Source: Burkholderiaceae bacterium (GTDB taxonomy: Bacteria > Pseudomonadota > Gammaproteobacteria > Burkholderiales > Burkholderiaceae_C). Taken from it: a stretch of DNA of 64,000 nt. Location of the stretch: the NCBI GenBank assembly GCA_919902775.1, contig CAKKRJ010000001.1, forward strand, positions 265,442-329,441, read 5' to 3'. The position numbers and the translations under genes were made by a program. Under the pieces are notes generated by a model. The model was not told where the DNA came from. It did not search any database and saw only the letters and a list, made by a program, of their open reading frames with translations. Positions 8,865 to 18,218 of this stretch are shown in pieces. Position 1 is the stretch's first letter. Every line of letters begins with the position of its first letter.

Positions 8865-10078
8865 GGCTTGCCCTCGCTCCAGCTGCCGTTGACGCGCTGC
8901 ACCTGCGTGGCATCGATGCCTTGGGGCCAGTGCAGGGTGTAGGCCTTGCGGGCTTGGGGCTGCGCCAGCACCTGGCCGGACCGCCATTCAGGCAAGCCCG
9001 ATTCCACCACCAGCTGGCCCTCGATGGTTCCGGCCTGCCAGCCGCGCATCTTGTCGTCGTTGCAGCCCGCGTCCAATACGACGCTGCCGACAATGCGCAC
9101 GTTGGCCCCGATGCGCGGGCAGCGCTGGGCACAGGCCTGGGCCGAAAAAACCAGCAGGACCGGATGGTCTGCCGTGCCCACGCTGTGCTGCCAATCGCTG
9201 GGGCTGTCGATCCAGTAGACCGAGCGCGGAGGCGTGCTTTGCGCATGCAGGCCGTGGCGCTCTTGGGCGGCTGACCAGGCTTGCAGTTGTGCGTCGGTGG
9301 TGTGGCCCAGCACGCTGCTCCAGGCGGCTCGGTTGCAGGGGCTGCGCGGCACGGCGGTGTTGGGGCCCGTTTGGCTGCCCCCGCCAGGCAAGCTGGTGGG
9401 GCTGAGCGCCAGGCAGGCATTTTTCTCTGCCACCGAGAGGCTGCCATCGCCTTGGGTGTCTTCCACAAAATGGGTCAGCACGGCCGGGGCCTGGGCCGTG
9501 CCGCTGCAGGCCTGGTTGGGGCTGCTGAGGGGGCACACACGCAGGCTGGCGCCGGCCGCTTCGCTGATGCAGCCATTGAGCACCAGCGCAGCGGGCGTGA
9601 CCAGCTCGGGCGCGGGCGCCAACGTGGGGATGAACACGCTTTCGCGCACGCTGGCCAGGCTGTGTTGCCCGGCGTTGCTGGCACTGGCATGCAGCGTGAC
9701 CACATGGGGCGACAAGACCAGGTCACGCACGGCGATGGCGCTCAGCTGGAACTGGGGCAGGGCTGGGTGCCGTGCGATGCCCAAGGCCGCGCATTGCCAT
9801 GCCGCGCCGCTCACCTCTGGCGGGCAGCGGGCTGGGCTTGCAAACAGGGTGTGGGGCTGGGCCGCGCTGGCCATTGCGGCCGCTTGTGCGCTGGCCAAAG
9901 CCGCATCGGCTGCCAGCCTGGCCTGGCTGGCATGTGCGTGGTTGTGGCTGGCCAGTTGGTCCAACAGCACACTGCGTGCGCTGTAAAAGCTGACCAGGCT
10001 GGCCAGGAGCACCAGACCGATGGCCGCCAGCAAGGTGATGGCGCCGTGTTGCGCGCGGGTGGGCGGTTGGCGCGTCAT
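8861..10078 (-). CDS. pilX: PilX-like pilus assembly protein
   Basis: A 405-residue protein with a type IV prepilin-like N-terminus: QHG|AITLLAAIGLVLLASLVSFYSAR, a hydrophobic segment without the usual Glu at +5, as in PilX proteins. The rest is an Ala/Ser-rich exported domain with several cysteines. It is far longer than the typical PilX (about 170-200 residues), and part of the extra length may supply functions normally on other minor proteins. The ATG at 10078 overlaps the pilW stop by four bases, and its own stop overlaps pilV. The PilX name rests on position and N-terminus; the C-terminal half is unassigned. Confidence 0.65.
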   Translation of the reverse strand: MTRQPPTRAQHGAITLLAAIGLVLLASLVSFYSARSVLLDQLASHNHAHASQARLAADAALASAQAAAMASAAQPHTLFASPARCPPEVSGAAWQCAALGIARHPALPQFQLSAIAVRDLVLSPHVVTLHASASNAGQHSLASVRESVFIPTLAPAPELVTPAALVLNGCISEAAGASLRVCPLSSPNQACSGTAQAPAVLTHFVEDTQGDGSLSVAEKNACLALSPTSLPGGGSQTGPNTAVPRSPCNRAAWSSVLGHTTDAQLQAWSAAQERHGLHAQSTPPRSVYWIDSPSDWQHSVGTADHPVLLVFSAQACAQRCPRIGANVRIVGSVVLDAGCNDDKMRGWQAGTIEGQLVVESGLPEWRSGQVLAQPQARKAYTLHWPQGIDATQVQRVNGSWSEGKP

Positions 10079-10719
10079 GGGCAAAACAGCGCTTGCTGGC
10101 TGGCCGGCACGTTGTTGCGCAAATGCACGGTTTGCGACAGGCTGAGTTGGCGCGCGGCATCGCCTGGCCACTGCGCCGTCATGGCCATCTGAACACGGCG
10201 GTGCAACCAGCCGTGGTGCTGTTCGCAGTGCACTTGCCAGCGCAGTGCGGTGACGTGAAGATTGGCTTTGTCGGTGATGGCTTGCCAGTCACCACTGGCG
10301 TTGCACGATCGTTTGGCTTGCAGCGCCGTGCCCGACAAACGAAAACCCATGCATTCATTGCTGTCTTGCGCGCCGTTGTGGTTGCGGTCATGGCTGAAGT
10401 GGATCGCATCGCCGTCGATGCGGAAGTCTTCCGGACCATCGCAAAACGCGTCTGTGCAAGCGGCAGGGGAGCGGGTTGCAAAAGCGTTGGCCGTGTAGTG
10501 GGCTTTGCGCAGTTCGCGTGTCATCCAGTCCATCGCCGAGCGCAGGTCGGCGTGCAGGTGGCTGTCTTGCAAGGCGGATCGGTGCGCGCGCAAGTGGGTG
10601 CTCAGCAAGGCGCTGCCCGCCGCCAACACCACCAAGCCCACGGACAAGCCCACCAGCAGGCCCAGCAAGGTTTCGCCCCGTTCGCGTCCTGGCGGCATGG
10701 GCATGGGCATGGGCTTCAC
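10075..10719 (-). CDS. pilW: PilW-like minor prepilin
   Basis: A 214-residue prepilin-like protein. The GTG start overlaps the upstream pilE-like stop (GTGA). After a Met/Pro-rich leader comes RERG|ETLLGLLVGLSVGLVVLAAG. The residue at +5 is Gly instead of the nearly invariant Glu, which is unusual. The following ADLRSAMDWMTRELRKAHY helix and paired cysteines (ACTDAFCDG) resemble PilW. In the family, PilW joins the minor-pilin initiation complex in the periplasm and inner membrane. Confidence 0.72.
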   Translation of the reverse strand: MKPMPMPMPPGRERGETLLGLLVGLSVGLVVLAAGSALLSTHLRAHRSALQDSHLHADLRSAMDWMTRELRKAHYTANAFATRSPAACTDAFCDGPEDFRIDGDAIHFSHDRNHNGAQDSNECMGFRLSGTALQAKRSCNASGDWQAITDKANLHVTALRWQVHCEQHHGWLHRRVQMAMTAQWPGDAARQLSLSQTVHLRNNVPASQQALFCP

Positions 10720-11186
10720 CTTCTCCAGCAGCGTGCGGGGTCGCTCTCGGTGTGCTCACCTGCGCTGAACAGGGCGGTTGCTGTGCCTTGCCAGCGCAAG
10801 CGCAAAGGCGTGCATTCGCGGTCAGCCGCCTGACCGCCCAGTGCCACCGCAAGTGCGGTATAGCCCTCGGCGTTGGCTTCAGAGAGGGTGATTTGGTAGT
10901 GTCCTTGCGGGGATTGGTCGTTCGCCCAGCCCAGCGCGCTCAGTGTGTCGGCATGGCTGTCGTGGGCGCTGCGCCAACGGGCCTGGTCCATCTGCAATTG
11001 AACCAAGGCCGCTTGCCCATCGCTGCGGCGGGCCTGGCGCTGTTGCTGCTGGTAAGTGGGCAGGGCCAGCGCTGCGAGCACGCTCATCAAGGCCAGGCTG
11101 ATCAGCAGTTCGGCAAGCGTCCAGCCGCGATGGTTTTGGCTTGGTGGGCTTGGCGGGGAATTCGGATTCACTTTGGGTTGGGGCAT
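10716..11186 (-). CDS. PilE-like type IV prepilin
   Basis: First gene of the minus-strand pilin operon, 156 residues. A Pro/Asn/Ser-rich 19-residue leader ends at a canonical site, RG|WTLAELLISLALMSVLAALALP, with Glu at +5. It then continues with TYQQQQRQARRSDGQAALVQLQ, which resembles PilE/ComE-type minor pilins. A Cys pair near the C-terminus (ECTPL and ARCWR) matches the pilin D-region disulfide. The start at 11186 is chosen for its GGGGAG ribosome site; upstream the frame only reads through the BIME repeats. It could equally be called a GspG/H-like pseudopilin. Confidence 0.75.
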   Translation of the reverse strand: MPQPKVNPNSPPSPPSQNHRGWTLAELLISLALMSVLAALALPTYQQQQRQARRSDGQAALVQLQMDQARWRSAHDSHADTLSALGWANDQSPQGHYQITLSEANAEGYTALAVALGGQAADRECTPLRLRWQGTATALFSAGEHTESDPARCWRR

Positions 11187-11537
11187 GTGCTGTCTCCCCC
11201 TGGTGGTTGGGTTGGTTGGAATTGTGGTCTTCTGTTTCCATCTTGTACAGTTGACTGTCATGAGTCCAGAGCGACGCCCCGGATGATGAAAGTCCATGGG
11301 CATTCGCGCGCAGGGGCGCGCTCCCACAAGGTTCAGGTGTTTTGTGGCAGGCTGCCTCTGCGGCCGAAGCATTCGCGCTCGGGGGCGCGCTCCCACAGCG
11401 CTCGGGTTTTTGTGGGAGGTCGCCCCTGCGGCCGAAGGCTGTTCTTTCACGTTAGCAAGCGGGCGCAGGTCTTGTGCCCGTGGGGGTGTCCACGCTGTTG
11501 TGGCTGCTTTGTTTTTTGCTGGTCACCGAGATCCACC
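11187..11537. other. 351-base gap between divergent pilin genes
   Basis: No gene is supported here. The centre (11301-11450) is four REP family 1 units. The rest must hold the promoters for the pilE-like operon (leftwards) and fimT (rightwards), but I see no convincing -35/-10 pair for either. Confidence 0.6.
11301..11450. repeat. Tandem double BIME (four REP family 1 units)
   Basis: Four alternating units at about 11301-11330, 11340-11369, 11370-11400 and 11405-11438, with cores CAGGGGCGCGCTCCCAC, its degenerate inverse, GGGGGCGCGCTCCCAC and GGGAGGTCGCCCCTGCG. It is the largest REP cluster in the window. Just outside lies GGATGATGAAA (11281), which also precedes the copy at 45481, so the repeated element extends beyond the palindromes. 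Confidence 0.85.
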
Positions 11538-12113
11538 ATGCCGCACCCATTCACATTTCGAACCGTTCGCATGGCGCGTTGTGGTGCGCGGGGTTTTACG
11601 CTGCTGGAGGCCTTGGTCGTGCTGGCTTTGCTGGGCATTTTGGTGTCCCTGGCTGCACCCGCCATGACGGATCTGCGCGCGCGACATCAGGTGCAGGCGC
11701 AGGCCGAGGGGTTTTTGGGCAGCCTGGTGCTGGCGCGTTCAGAGGCCTTGCGCCGTCAGCAGCGGGTGAGCCTGTGCGTGCAGGCGGCCAACCACAGCTG
11801 CGACGCCAGTGATCACTGGCAGCAAGGCTGGCTGGTGTTTGTGGACGCCAACGACAACGGCCTGCGTGAGGCCGAGGAGGCGCTGATCGAGGTGCACGCG
11901 GCGTTGCCGACGGCGGTACGTCTGGACGCCGCCAGCACCGCCAAAGCTTATTTTTCGTATAGCGCCGAGGGACGAAGCGCCAGCACCAGCGGTGCATTCA
12001 TGGCGGCCACATGGCGCTTTTGTCAGACGTCGCTGCCCGTGGGCTGGCAGGTGGTCAGCAATGCTTTGGGCAAACCCCGGATCGAGAAATACACACCGCA
12101 GGATTGCCCATGA
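11538..12113 (+). CDS. fimT: FimT/GspH-family pseudopilin
   Basis: A 191-residue prepilin divergent from the other pilin genes. The N-terminus carries CGARG|FTLLEALVVLALLGILVSLAAPA, a classic type III signal with Glu +5. The SLVLARSEALRRQQRVSLC segment and the C-terminal GKPRI region are typical of FimT/GspH proteins. Family role: type IV pilus assembly or DNA uptake (FimT binds DNA in some competent bacteria). The start at 11538 gives a 21-residue leader; a second ATG at 11571 would give ten residues. It ends 40 bases before the convergent nrdR. Confidence 0.82.
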   Translation: MPHPFTFRTVRMARCGARGFTLLEALVVLALLGILVSLAAPAMTDLRARHQVQAQAEGFLGSLVLARSEALRRQQRVSLCVQAANHSCDASDHWQQGWLVFVDANDNGLREAEEALIEVHAALPTAVRLDAASTAKAYFSYSAEGRSASTSGAFMAATWRFCQTSLPVGWQVVSNALGKPRIEKYTPQDCP

Positions 12114-12152
12114 ACACTTGGCCTTCCTGGGGATGGAAGGTGGCCCCAGCGC

Positions 12153-12602
12153 TCAGCTTTGGACTTCGTCGACCAAGGTCTTGAATTCGTCGATGTCTTC
12201 AAAATTGCGGTACACGCTGGCAAAGCGCACGTAGGCCACTTTGTCGAGCTTTTTCAGCTCACGCATGACCAGCTCGCCAATGCGGTGCGAGGCCAATTCA
12301 CGGATGCCCAGGTTGAGCATCTTCTCTTCAATGCGTTCGATGGCCGAATCGACCTGCTCGGTGCTGACGGGGCGCTTGCGCAGGGCCAGGTTCAGGCTGG
12401 CGCGCAATTTTTCGCGTTGGTAGTCGATGCGTCGGCCGTCTTTCTTGACGATGGCCGGAAAGTTGACTTCCGGTTTTTCGTACGTGGTGAAGCGCTTTTC
12501 ACACGCCCCACATTGACGGCGGCGGCGGATGAAATCCCCGTCTTCGGCCAGCCGCGTCTCCACCACTTGGGTTTCGAGGTGACCGCAAAACGGGCATTTC
12601 AT
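12153..12602 (-). CDS. nrdR: Transcriptional repressor NrdR
   Basis: Nucleotide-sensing repressor of ribonucleotide reductase operons, 149 residues as usual. The N-terminal zinc ribbon uses C3, C6, C31 and C34 (MKCPFCGH and [13 protein letters not shown]). An ATP-cone domain fills the remainder ([21 protein letters not shown] onwards). It lies 12 bases downstream of glyA on the same strand; the glyA-nrdR pair is conserved in proteobacteria and links one-carbon and dNTP supply. Confidence 0.97.
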   Translation of the reverse strand: MKCPFCGHLETQVVETRLAEDGDFIRRRRQCGACEKRFTTYEKPEVNFPAIVKKDGRRIDYQREKLRASLNLALRKRPVSTEQVDSAIERIEEKMLNLGIRELASHRIGELVMRELKKLDKVAYVRFASVYRNFEDIDEFKTLVDEVQS

Positions 12603-12614
12603 GGTGCCGTCCGA

Positions 12615-13859
<1,245 letters not shown>

Positions 13860-13881
13860 GGCAGTCCTTCAAATGATGGAA

Positions 13882-13917
13882 CCTTGGCGCAAGACGGGTC
13901 AAAAGTCTTGCTCAAGG
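13882..13917 (-). promoter_or_regulatory. Hairpin in the glyA leader
   Basis: GCAAGAC and GTCTTGC (13889-13895 and 13905-13911) form a perfect 7-bp stem around a 9-base loop. It is extended by CCTTG/CAAGG beyond a small internal bulge. It lies 23-58 bases upstream of the glyA start and would be in its 5' UTR. No following T-run on the minus strand, so it is more likely a leader structure or protein-binding dyad than a terminator. It does not resemble the glycine-riboswitch core. Confidence 0.5.
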
Positions 13918-14123
13918 GCTGCCCAGGCGAACGGCTGAAAACCCGAATCTGGGCTTGTTGACCAGTTTCGGGCTGTGCGCTTCCCAGTGGTTCTGGGGTG
14001 GCTTGGGGCCACCACGCTCCACGTCAGAGTGGTCCCGCCTTGTATTCAAAGAGGGGGCTCCTATCGCCAGTCGCGCACCACATGAGTGTAGCCGAGCCCT
14101 GTCTGCCCGGGATGGGGGCCACC

Positions 14124-14891
14124 TTAAAGCTGGGCGCGGTAGCCCTTGCTGGGCAGCGCTGCGGTGCTGAGCTTTTGGGTGATTTTGTCCAGCAGTTGTT
14201 GTTCTGCCAGGACCCGCTCGACGTACTGGCTTTCCATCAGTTGGCCTGAAGACGAGCCGTAAAGGAACAAGGCCTCCTCCAGGGAGTCGGTCTGCTGGAT
14301 CAGGCCTTGCAAATGCCGCACCCCGACGCGCAAATTGGTCAAGGGGTCGAATGCCGACAAGGGGCCACCAAATTGGCCCAGCGCTTCGGCATGGGCTTTG
14401 GTTTCAATTTGCATCAGGCCCACATTGCCCTGGCTGCCCGAGGCAAACGGGTTGAAGCGCGATTCGATTGCCATGATGGCCAAAATCAAGGTGGGGGCCA
14501 ACTGGCTGCGCTCGCCCACGGCCCAGGCTTCGGCCACCATGGCGCTCAGCGGTTCGGTCGAGACGTGGTATTTGCGGCTCAGCCAGCGGGTCACGGCCAA
14601 TTGTTCTGTCGTCAGGTTTTTAAGGTTTGTGGCCGTGGACCGGGTCGCCGCGTTGCTGAGCACCGGAATCTCCATGGGGTCGTTTTGCCGGATCTGCAGC
14701 CAGCCGATCAAGAGTTCGCTGGCGGACGCCTGCAGGTTGGGGCGCGCCACAAAAGTCACGCTGACCAGCACGACGGCCAAGCCGAACAAGGCCAGGCTGT
14801 GGCGGGTGATTTCCACAAAACCTTCCCGCACATCGGCGGCCCAGGTCTGCAGACACAGCAGCAGACGGGACATTGGTAACGGTGCTTTCAT
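14124..14891 (-). CDS. Membrane-anchored lytic transglycosylase (SLT domain)
   Basis: A 255-residue peptidoglycan-cleaving enzyme. After a short basic lead there is one membrane segment (about residues 31-48, LALFGLAVVLVSVTFVA), then a linker and a C-terminal SLT/lysozyme-like domain. The catalytic glutamate is E143 in LAIMAIESRFNP, followed by the family's GSQGNVGLMQI and the NLRVGVRHL helix. It would act in the periplasm on glycan strands. An upstream in-frame ATG exists, but the ATG at 14891 has a GAGGAAG ribosome site at ideal spacing. Its specific partner (pilus, flagellum or general turnover) is not evident. Confidence 0.85.
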   Translation of the reverse strand: MKAPLPMSRLLLCLQTWAADVREGFVEITRHSLALFGLAVVLVSVTFVARPNLQASASELLIGWLQIRQNDPMEIPVLSNAATRSTATNLKNLTTEQLAVTRWLSRKYHVSTEPLSAMVAEAWAVGERSQLAPTLILAIMAIESRFNPFASGSQGNVGLMQIETKAHAEALGQFGGPLSAFDPLTNLRVGVRHLQGLIQQTDSLEEALFLYGSSSGQLMESQYVERVLAEQQLLDKITQKLSTAALPSKGYRAQL

Positions 14892-15287
14892 GGCACTTCC
14901 TCTCATGGCAAGCAGTGTGATGGGCATCACGGGGCGCTATAGCGGCGGGTGGGATGCGGCCTGCAGCACGCCCAAGTGGGGGCAGGTGGTGCCAGAAGTT
15001 GGCAGCGGCATCGGGTGATCCCCTGGTTGGGGGTGGGCGAATTCTAGGAATATTTAATATCGAGTCAAGGCTATCAAAATTCAATAACATGTAAAAAAGA
15101 AATATAGAAGCACCCAAGAGGTTTAAATCACAAGAGATTTCCACCGATTCGTGTCAGAGGGCCGGGTCTGGGCAAATCCCGGCGAAAATACGGGGTTGTC
15201 GACCGCCGTCCTGGAAAATTTTGCAGGGAACCCCGGCAACGACGCTGATGCCGTATTTGGCATGGACTGTGTTTTAAAGTTTTTACC
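14892..15287. other. 396-base divergent intergenic region with an AT-rich core
   Basis: No gene is supported. The part from about 15045 to 15135 is strongly AT-rich against the GC-rich surroundings and contains TATTTAATAT and TAAAAAAGAAATATAG. It probably holds the promoters of the minus-strand transglycosylase and the plus-strand DUF349 gene. A GCCGGG/CCCGGC dyad lies at 15161-15183. I cannot assign exact -35/-10 boxes. Confidence 0.55.
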
Positions 15288-18074
15288 GTGACTTCATCTT
15301 CTAAGCCCCTTGACATCACTGCCCTCGACTCGTTGACCGGAGGCGCATTCCAAGCCGTGACCTCGGGTGAGCGCAGTGCCCGTTTGCGTGAATGGCTCTT
15401 GTCCGAGCCCTCGACCGAGGTGTTGGCCGAGGTGTACCGAGAGATGTCCTCGCGCGACAAGGGCGCAGCCAAGTTGCTGAAGGAAAAGCTCGACGAACTC
15501 AAGCGCATGCACGGCCAAGAAGCCTTGGCCAGTGACTGGGCGCAAAAAGCCGAGCAGTTGTTGCAGGCCCCGCGCTTGAACATTGCCGACGCCATGGCCT
15601 GGCAGCGCGATGCCGCCAAAGCCGGTGCACCGCTGTCGCGCGAGCCCCTGGCCAGTTTGAAGGTGCGCTTGGCCGAAGTGGTCAAGGGCGTGGAAGATTT
15701 GCAGCACCAGGTGATGGTGCAACGCGAAGCCGCCGTGCTGCTGGCGCAGCGCATTGAAGTGCTCTCGACCAAACCGATGGCGGAAGCCCAGACCAGCCTG
15801 GCGGGTTTGCAGGCCGATGTGGACCAGTGGCAGACACAGGCCCAGCAGCTGACCACCAACGCCGTGTGGCCGAGTGTGGACTTGAAATTTCCGGCCCAGC
15901 TGGACACGGCGCTCAGCCAATTGCAAGCGGTGTGGCAAGGTTTTTCTGCCGCCTTGGCGCTGGCACAGCAAGCCCAGGCTGACGCGAGCGCCGCTTTGCC
16001 ATCGGTGCCCGTTTGGGCCGATGAAATTCGCCGTTTGCGCGGTGAAGTGGTGGCCGACATGCATACGCCCACCGCCGGTGCGGGCGAAGCCGAAGCGGCC
16101 AAAGAGCCCAAAGCCGCCAAACCCAAGATGGATGCGGCCCAGCGCCAGGCCTTGCGCGAGCAAGCCAGCCAAGCCGTGACGCTGGTTCTGGAAGCGCTTG
16201 AAAAACAAATCATTGAAAGCCAGGACGCCCCCTTGGCCGAGGCCGCTGGTGCTTTGCGCGCTGCGCTCAAAACCCATGGCAAGAACCTGGACACCACGTT
16301 GGACGAGCGCGTGCACAAGGCATTGTTGACCGCCGGCGACACCGAAGGTTGGCAGCGCTGGCTGGCCGATCAGGTGCGCCAGGATCTGGTGGCCCAGGCT
16401 GAGGGCCTGCTGGATGCTGAAAAAGCCCCCACCGTGGGCGGCCGCAAGATGCAGGACAAGCTGCGCCAGTTGCGTGACAGCTGGAAGCAAACCGACCAAG
16501 GCGGCTTGCCCAATCATGCGCTGTGGAAGCGTTTTGACGCCGCATGCAACGAGGCCTACAAAGCTGTGTTGGCCTGGTTGGAGCAGATGAAAAAAGAGTC
16601 GGCCGACCACCGCGCCCAGCGTTTGGCCTTGCTGGACGAGGTCAAAGCCTGGACCGTGGCGAACGCCGAAAGTGATGACTGGCGTGCGCAGCTGCGCGCC
16701 CTGCACCAGTTCGCCGATCGCTGGCGCAATGCAGGTCACCTGAGCGAAAAAGCTTTTGGTGAAATGCAGTCGCAGTGGAAGGTCGCCTTCAAAGCGGCGG
16801 CGGCGCGTCTGGAAGCGGCCCAAAAAGCCAGCGTCGAGCGACGCCAGGCCCTGATCAACGAAGCCCGTGAAGTGGGCGCTGCACCGGCTTTGCGTGTGGA
16901 TGCTGTCAAAGCCTTGCAGCAACGCTGGCAGGTGGAAGCCCAGTCGGTCCCGTTGGACCGCAAAACCGAACAAAAGCTGTGGGAAGTGTTCCGTGCACCG
17001 CTGGACGAGGCTTTCCAGCGCAAAGGCTCGGACCGCCAAGCGACTGCCGCGCCCCTCAGCGCCCGCGACCGGGCCGTGATCGACGCGTCCAAAGCGCTCG
17101 ACGAAGCCAATGCCGGTGGCGATGCCTCCAAGATCCGCGCCGCCATGGCGGCACTGGATGCCGCTTTGCGCGGCCAGGCCCAGGAAGCGCGGGCCCTTCA
17201 AGCACCCGTGGCCGTGCCTGTGGCCGCACCAGCGGCTGTCGCACCTGCTGCACCATCTTCGGATGCTCCCGCTGAAGGCGCCGTGGTCGACGCCCCTGTG
17301 GCACAGGCTGACGCAGCCGCACCGGCAGAAGTTACCGAAGTCAGCACCGACAGCGGTGAAGCGGGCGAGGCACCCGTCCCCGAAGCCGCTCCTGTGGTGG
17401 CCCCCAAACCTGCCAAACCGGTGGTGGCGGTGCGCGGCGATGACCGTCCAGGGCAAAAGAAGACCGAAGCTGCATCAGGGCGCGATGGCCGTGACGGGCG
17501 CCGTGACGGCCGTCCCGGTGACCGGAATGCACGCCCCGGTGGTGACCGTGGCGGGGATCGCTTTGGTGACCGGGGTGCGCGCGGCGAAGGGCGTGATTTT
17601 AGGGAAGACCGCGGCCCTCGCCTGGGCGATGCCGCTTTCCGTGCCCAGCGCGAGGCGATGGAGCGCGCCGAAATGTCCTTGCGCAAATTGGCCGCACAAG
17701 CCCACGGCGAAACCTTGACCCGCTTGATGACCGCCTGGCAAGAACGCCAAGCCGATGCCTTGCCCAGCGCACAAGAGCTGGGCCGCGCCATCAACGCTGC
17801 GACCCGCCAGGCTTGGGCGCAAGCGGTCAGTACAGAACCCAAAACCCCGGCCGCCACGTCTTTGTTGCGCCTGGAGATGGCGGCTGAAGTACCGACCCCT
17901 GCCGACAACCTGAACGAGCGCCGGGCGCTGCAATTGCAATTGCTGACCCAGCGCAACCAGCCCGGCCCCAGCGAAACCTGGGGTCAGGATGTGGCGCAAG
18001 TCTTGTCCGGTCCGCACGAAGCGGCCACCGCACGCCGTTTGCAAAACGTCTTGAAGAACCTGCTGCGCGGTTGA
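15288..18074 (+). CDS. DUF349-domain coiled-coil protein with Arg/Gly-rich tail
   Basis: A 928-residue cytoplasmic protein starting with GTG. The first 350 residues are mostly charged helix. Three DUF349-type repeats follow near residues 385-430 (RQLRDSWKQTDQGG), 465-515 (LHQFADRWRNAGHL) and 535-585 (LQQRWQVEAQSVPL). An Ala/Pro/Glu-rich disordered linker (about 640-720) leads to a striking Arg/Asp/Gly stretch (about 728-780, with GRDGRDGRRDGR and GGDRGGDRFGDRG). A final helical segment has AQREAMERAEMSLRKLAAQ. DUF349 proteins are of unknown function. The RGG-like tail suggests RNA binding or condensation, which is inference. A terminator follows directly. Confidence 0.85.
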   Translation: MTSSSKPLDITALDSLTGGAFQAVTSGERSARLREWLLSEPSTEVLAEVYREMSSRDKGAAKLLKEKLDELKRMHGQEALASDWAQKAEQLLQAPRLNIADAMAWQRDAAKAGAPLSREPLASLKVRLAEVVKGVEDLQHQVMVQREAAVLLAQRIEVLSTKPMAEAQTSLAGLQADVDQWQTQAQQLTTNAVWPSVDLKFPAQLDTALSQLQAVWQGFSAALALAQQAQADASAALPSVPVWADEIRRLRGEVVADMHTPTAGAGEAEAAKEPKAAKPKMDAAQRQALREQASQAVTLVLEALEKQIIESQDAPLAEAAGALRAALKTHGKNLDTTLDERVHKALLTAGDTEGWQRWLADQVRQDLVAQAEGLLDAEKAPTVGGRKMQDKLRQLRDSWKQTDQGGLPNHALWKRFDAACNEAYKAVLAWLEQMKKESADHRAQRLALLDEVKAWTVANAESDDWRAQLRALHQFADRWRNAGHLSEKAFGEMQSQWKVAFKAAAARLEAAQKASVERRQALINEAREVGAAPALRVDAVKALQQRWQVEAQSVPLDRKTEQKLWEVFRAPLDEAFQRKGSDRQATAAPLSARDRAVIDASKALDEANAGGDASKIRAAMAALDAALRGQAQEARALQAPVAVPVAAPAAVAPAAPSSDAPAEGAVVDAPVAQADAAAPAEVTEVSTDSGEAGEAPVPEAAPVVAPKPAKPVVAVRGDDRPGQKKTEAASGRDGRDGRRDGRPGDRNARPGGDRGGDRFGDRGARGEGRDFREDRGPRLGDAAFRAQREAMERAEMSLRKLAAQAHGETLTRLMTAWQERQADALPSAQELGRAINAATRQAWAQAVSTEPKTPAATSLLRLEMAAEVPTPADNLNERRALQLQLLTQRNQPGPSETWGQDVAQVLSGPHEAATARRLQNVLKNLLRG

Positions 18075-18095
18075 TGGTTTTTTGATTGCTGCAGC

Positions 18096-18126
18096 AAAAA
18101 GGCCGCTCTATAAGTGGCCTTTTTAT
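18096..18126 (+). terminator. Intrinsic terminator after the DUF349 gene
   Basis: AAAAAGGCC and GGCCTTTTT pair around a 12-base centre, with the T-run continuing to TTTTTATT. The A-rich 5' arm also makes it usable for the minus-strand lpxH operon arriving from the right. Confidence 0.88.
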
Positions 18127-18190
18127 TGGGTGCGCCCGGCTTCAGGCTTGGCGATGTCGGACCTGAAGTTGCCGACGGAGCCTGTGGCTT

Positions 18191-18218
18191 GTAGGTCGGC
18201 GGCTTCAGCCCCGACTTG
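18191..18218. repeat. REP family 2 copy overlapping the 3' end of lpxH
   Basis: Same 28-base unit as at 5331, with ATG at its end changed to TTG. Read on the minus strand, its GGGGCTGAAG supplies the TGA stop codon of lpxH at 18205-18207 and the last codons before it. Confidence 0.85.

Noticed and set aside
11301..11450. Evenly spaced repeats resembling a short CRISPR array
   Set aside because: The units alternate in orientation, vary in sequence, have spacers of 0-10 bases, and the same unit occurs singly at other intergenic sites. No cas genes are present. This is a BIME.
15294..17456. A 720-codon open frame on the minus strand
   Set aside because: It is antisense to the DUF349 gene, with His/Gly/Leu-rich low-complexity translation and no ribosome site or family motif.
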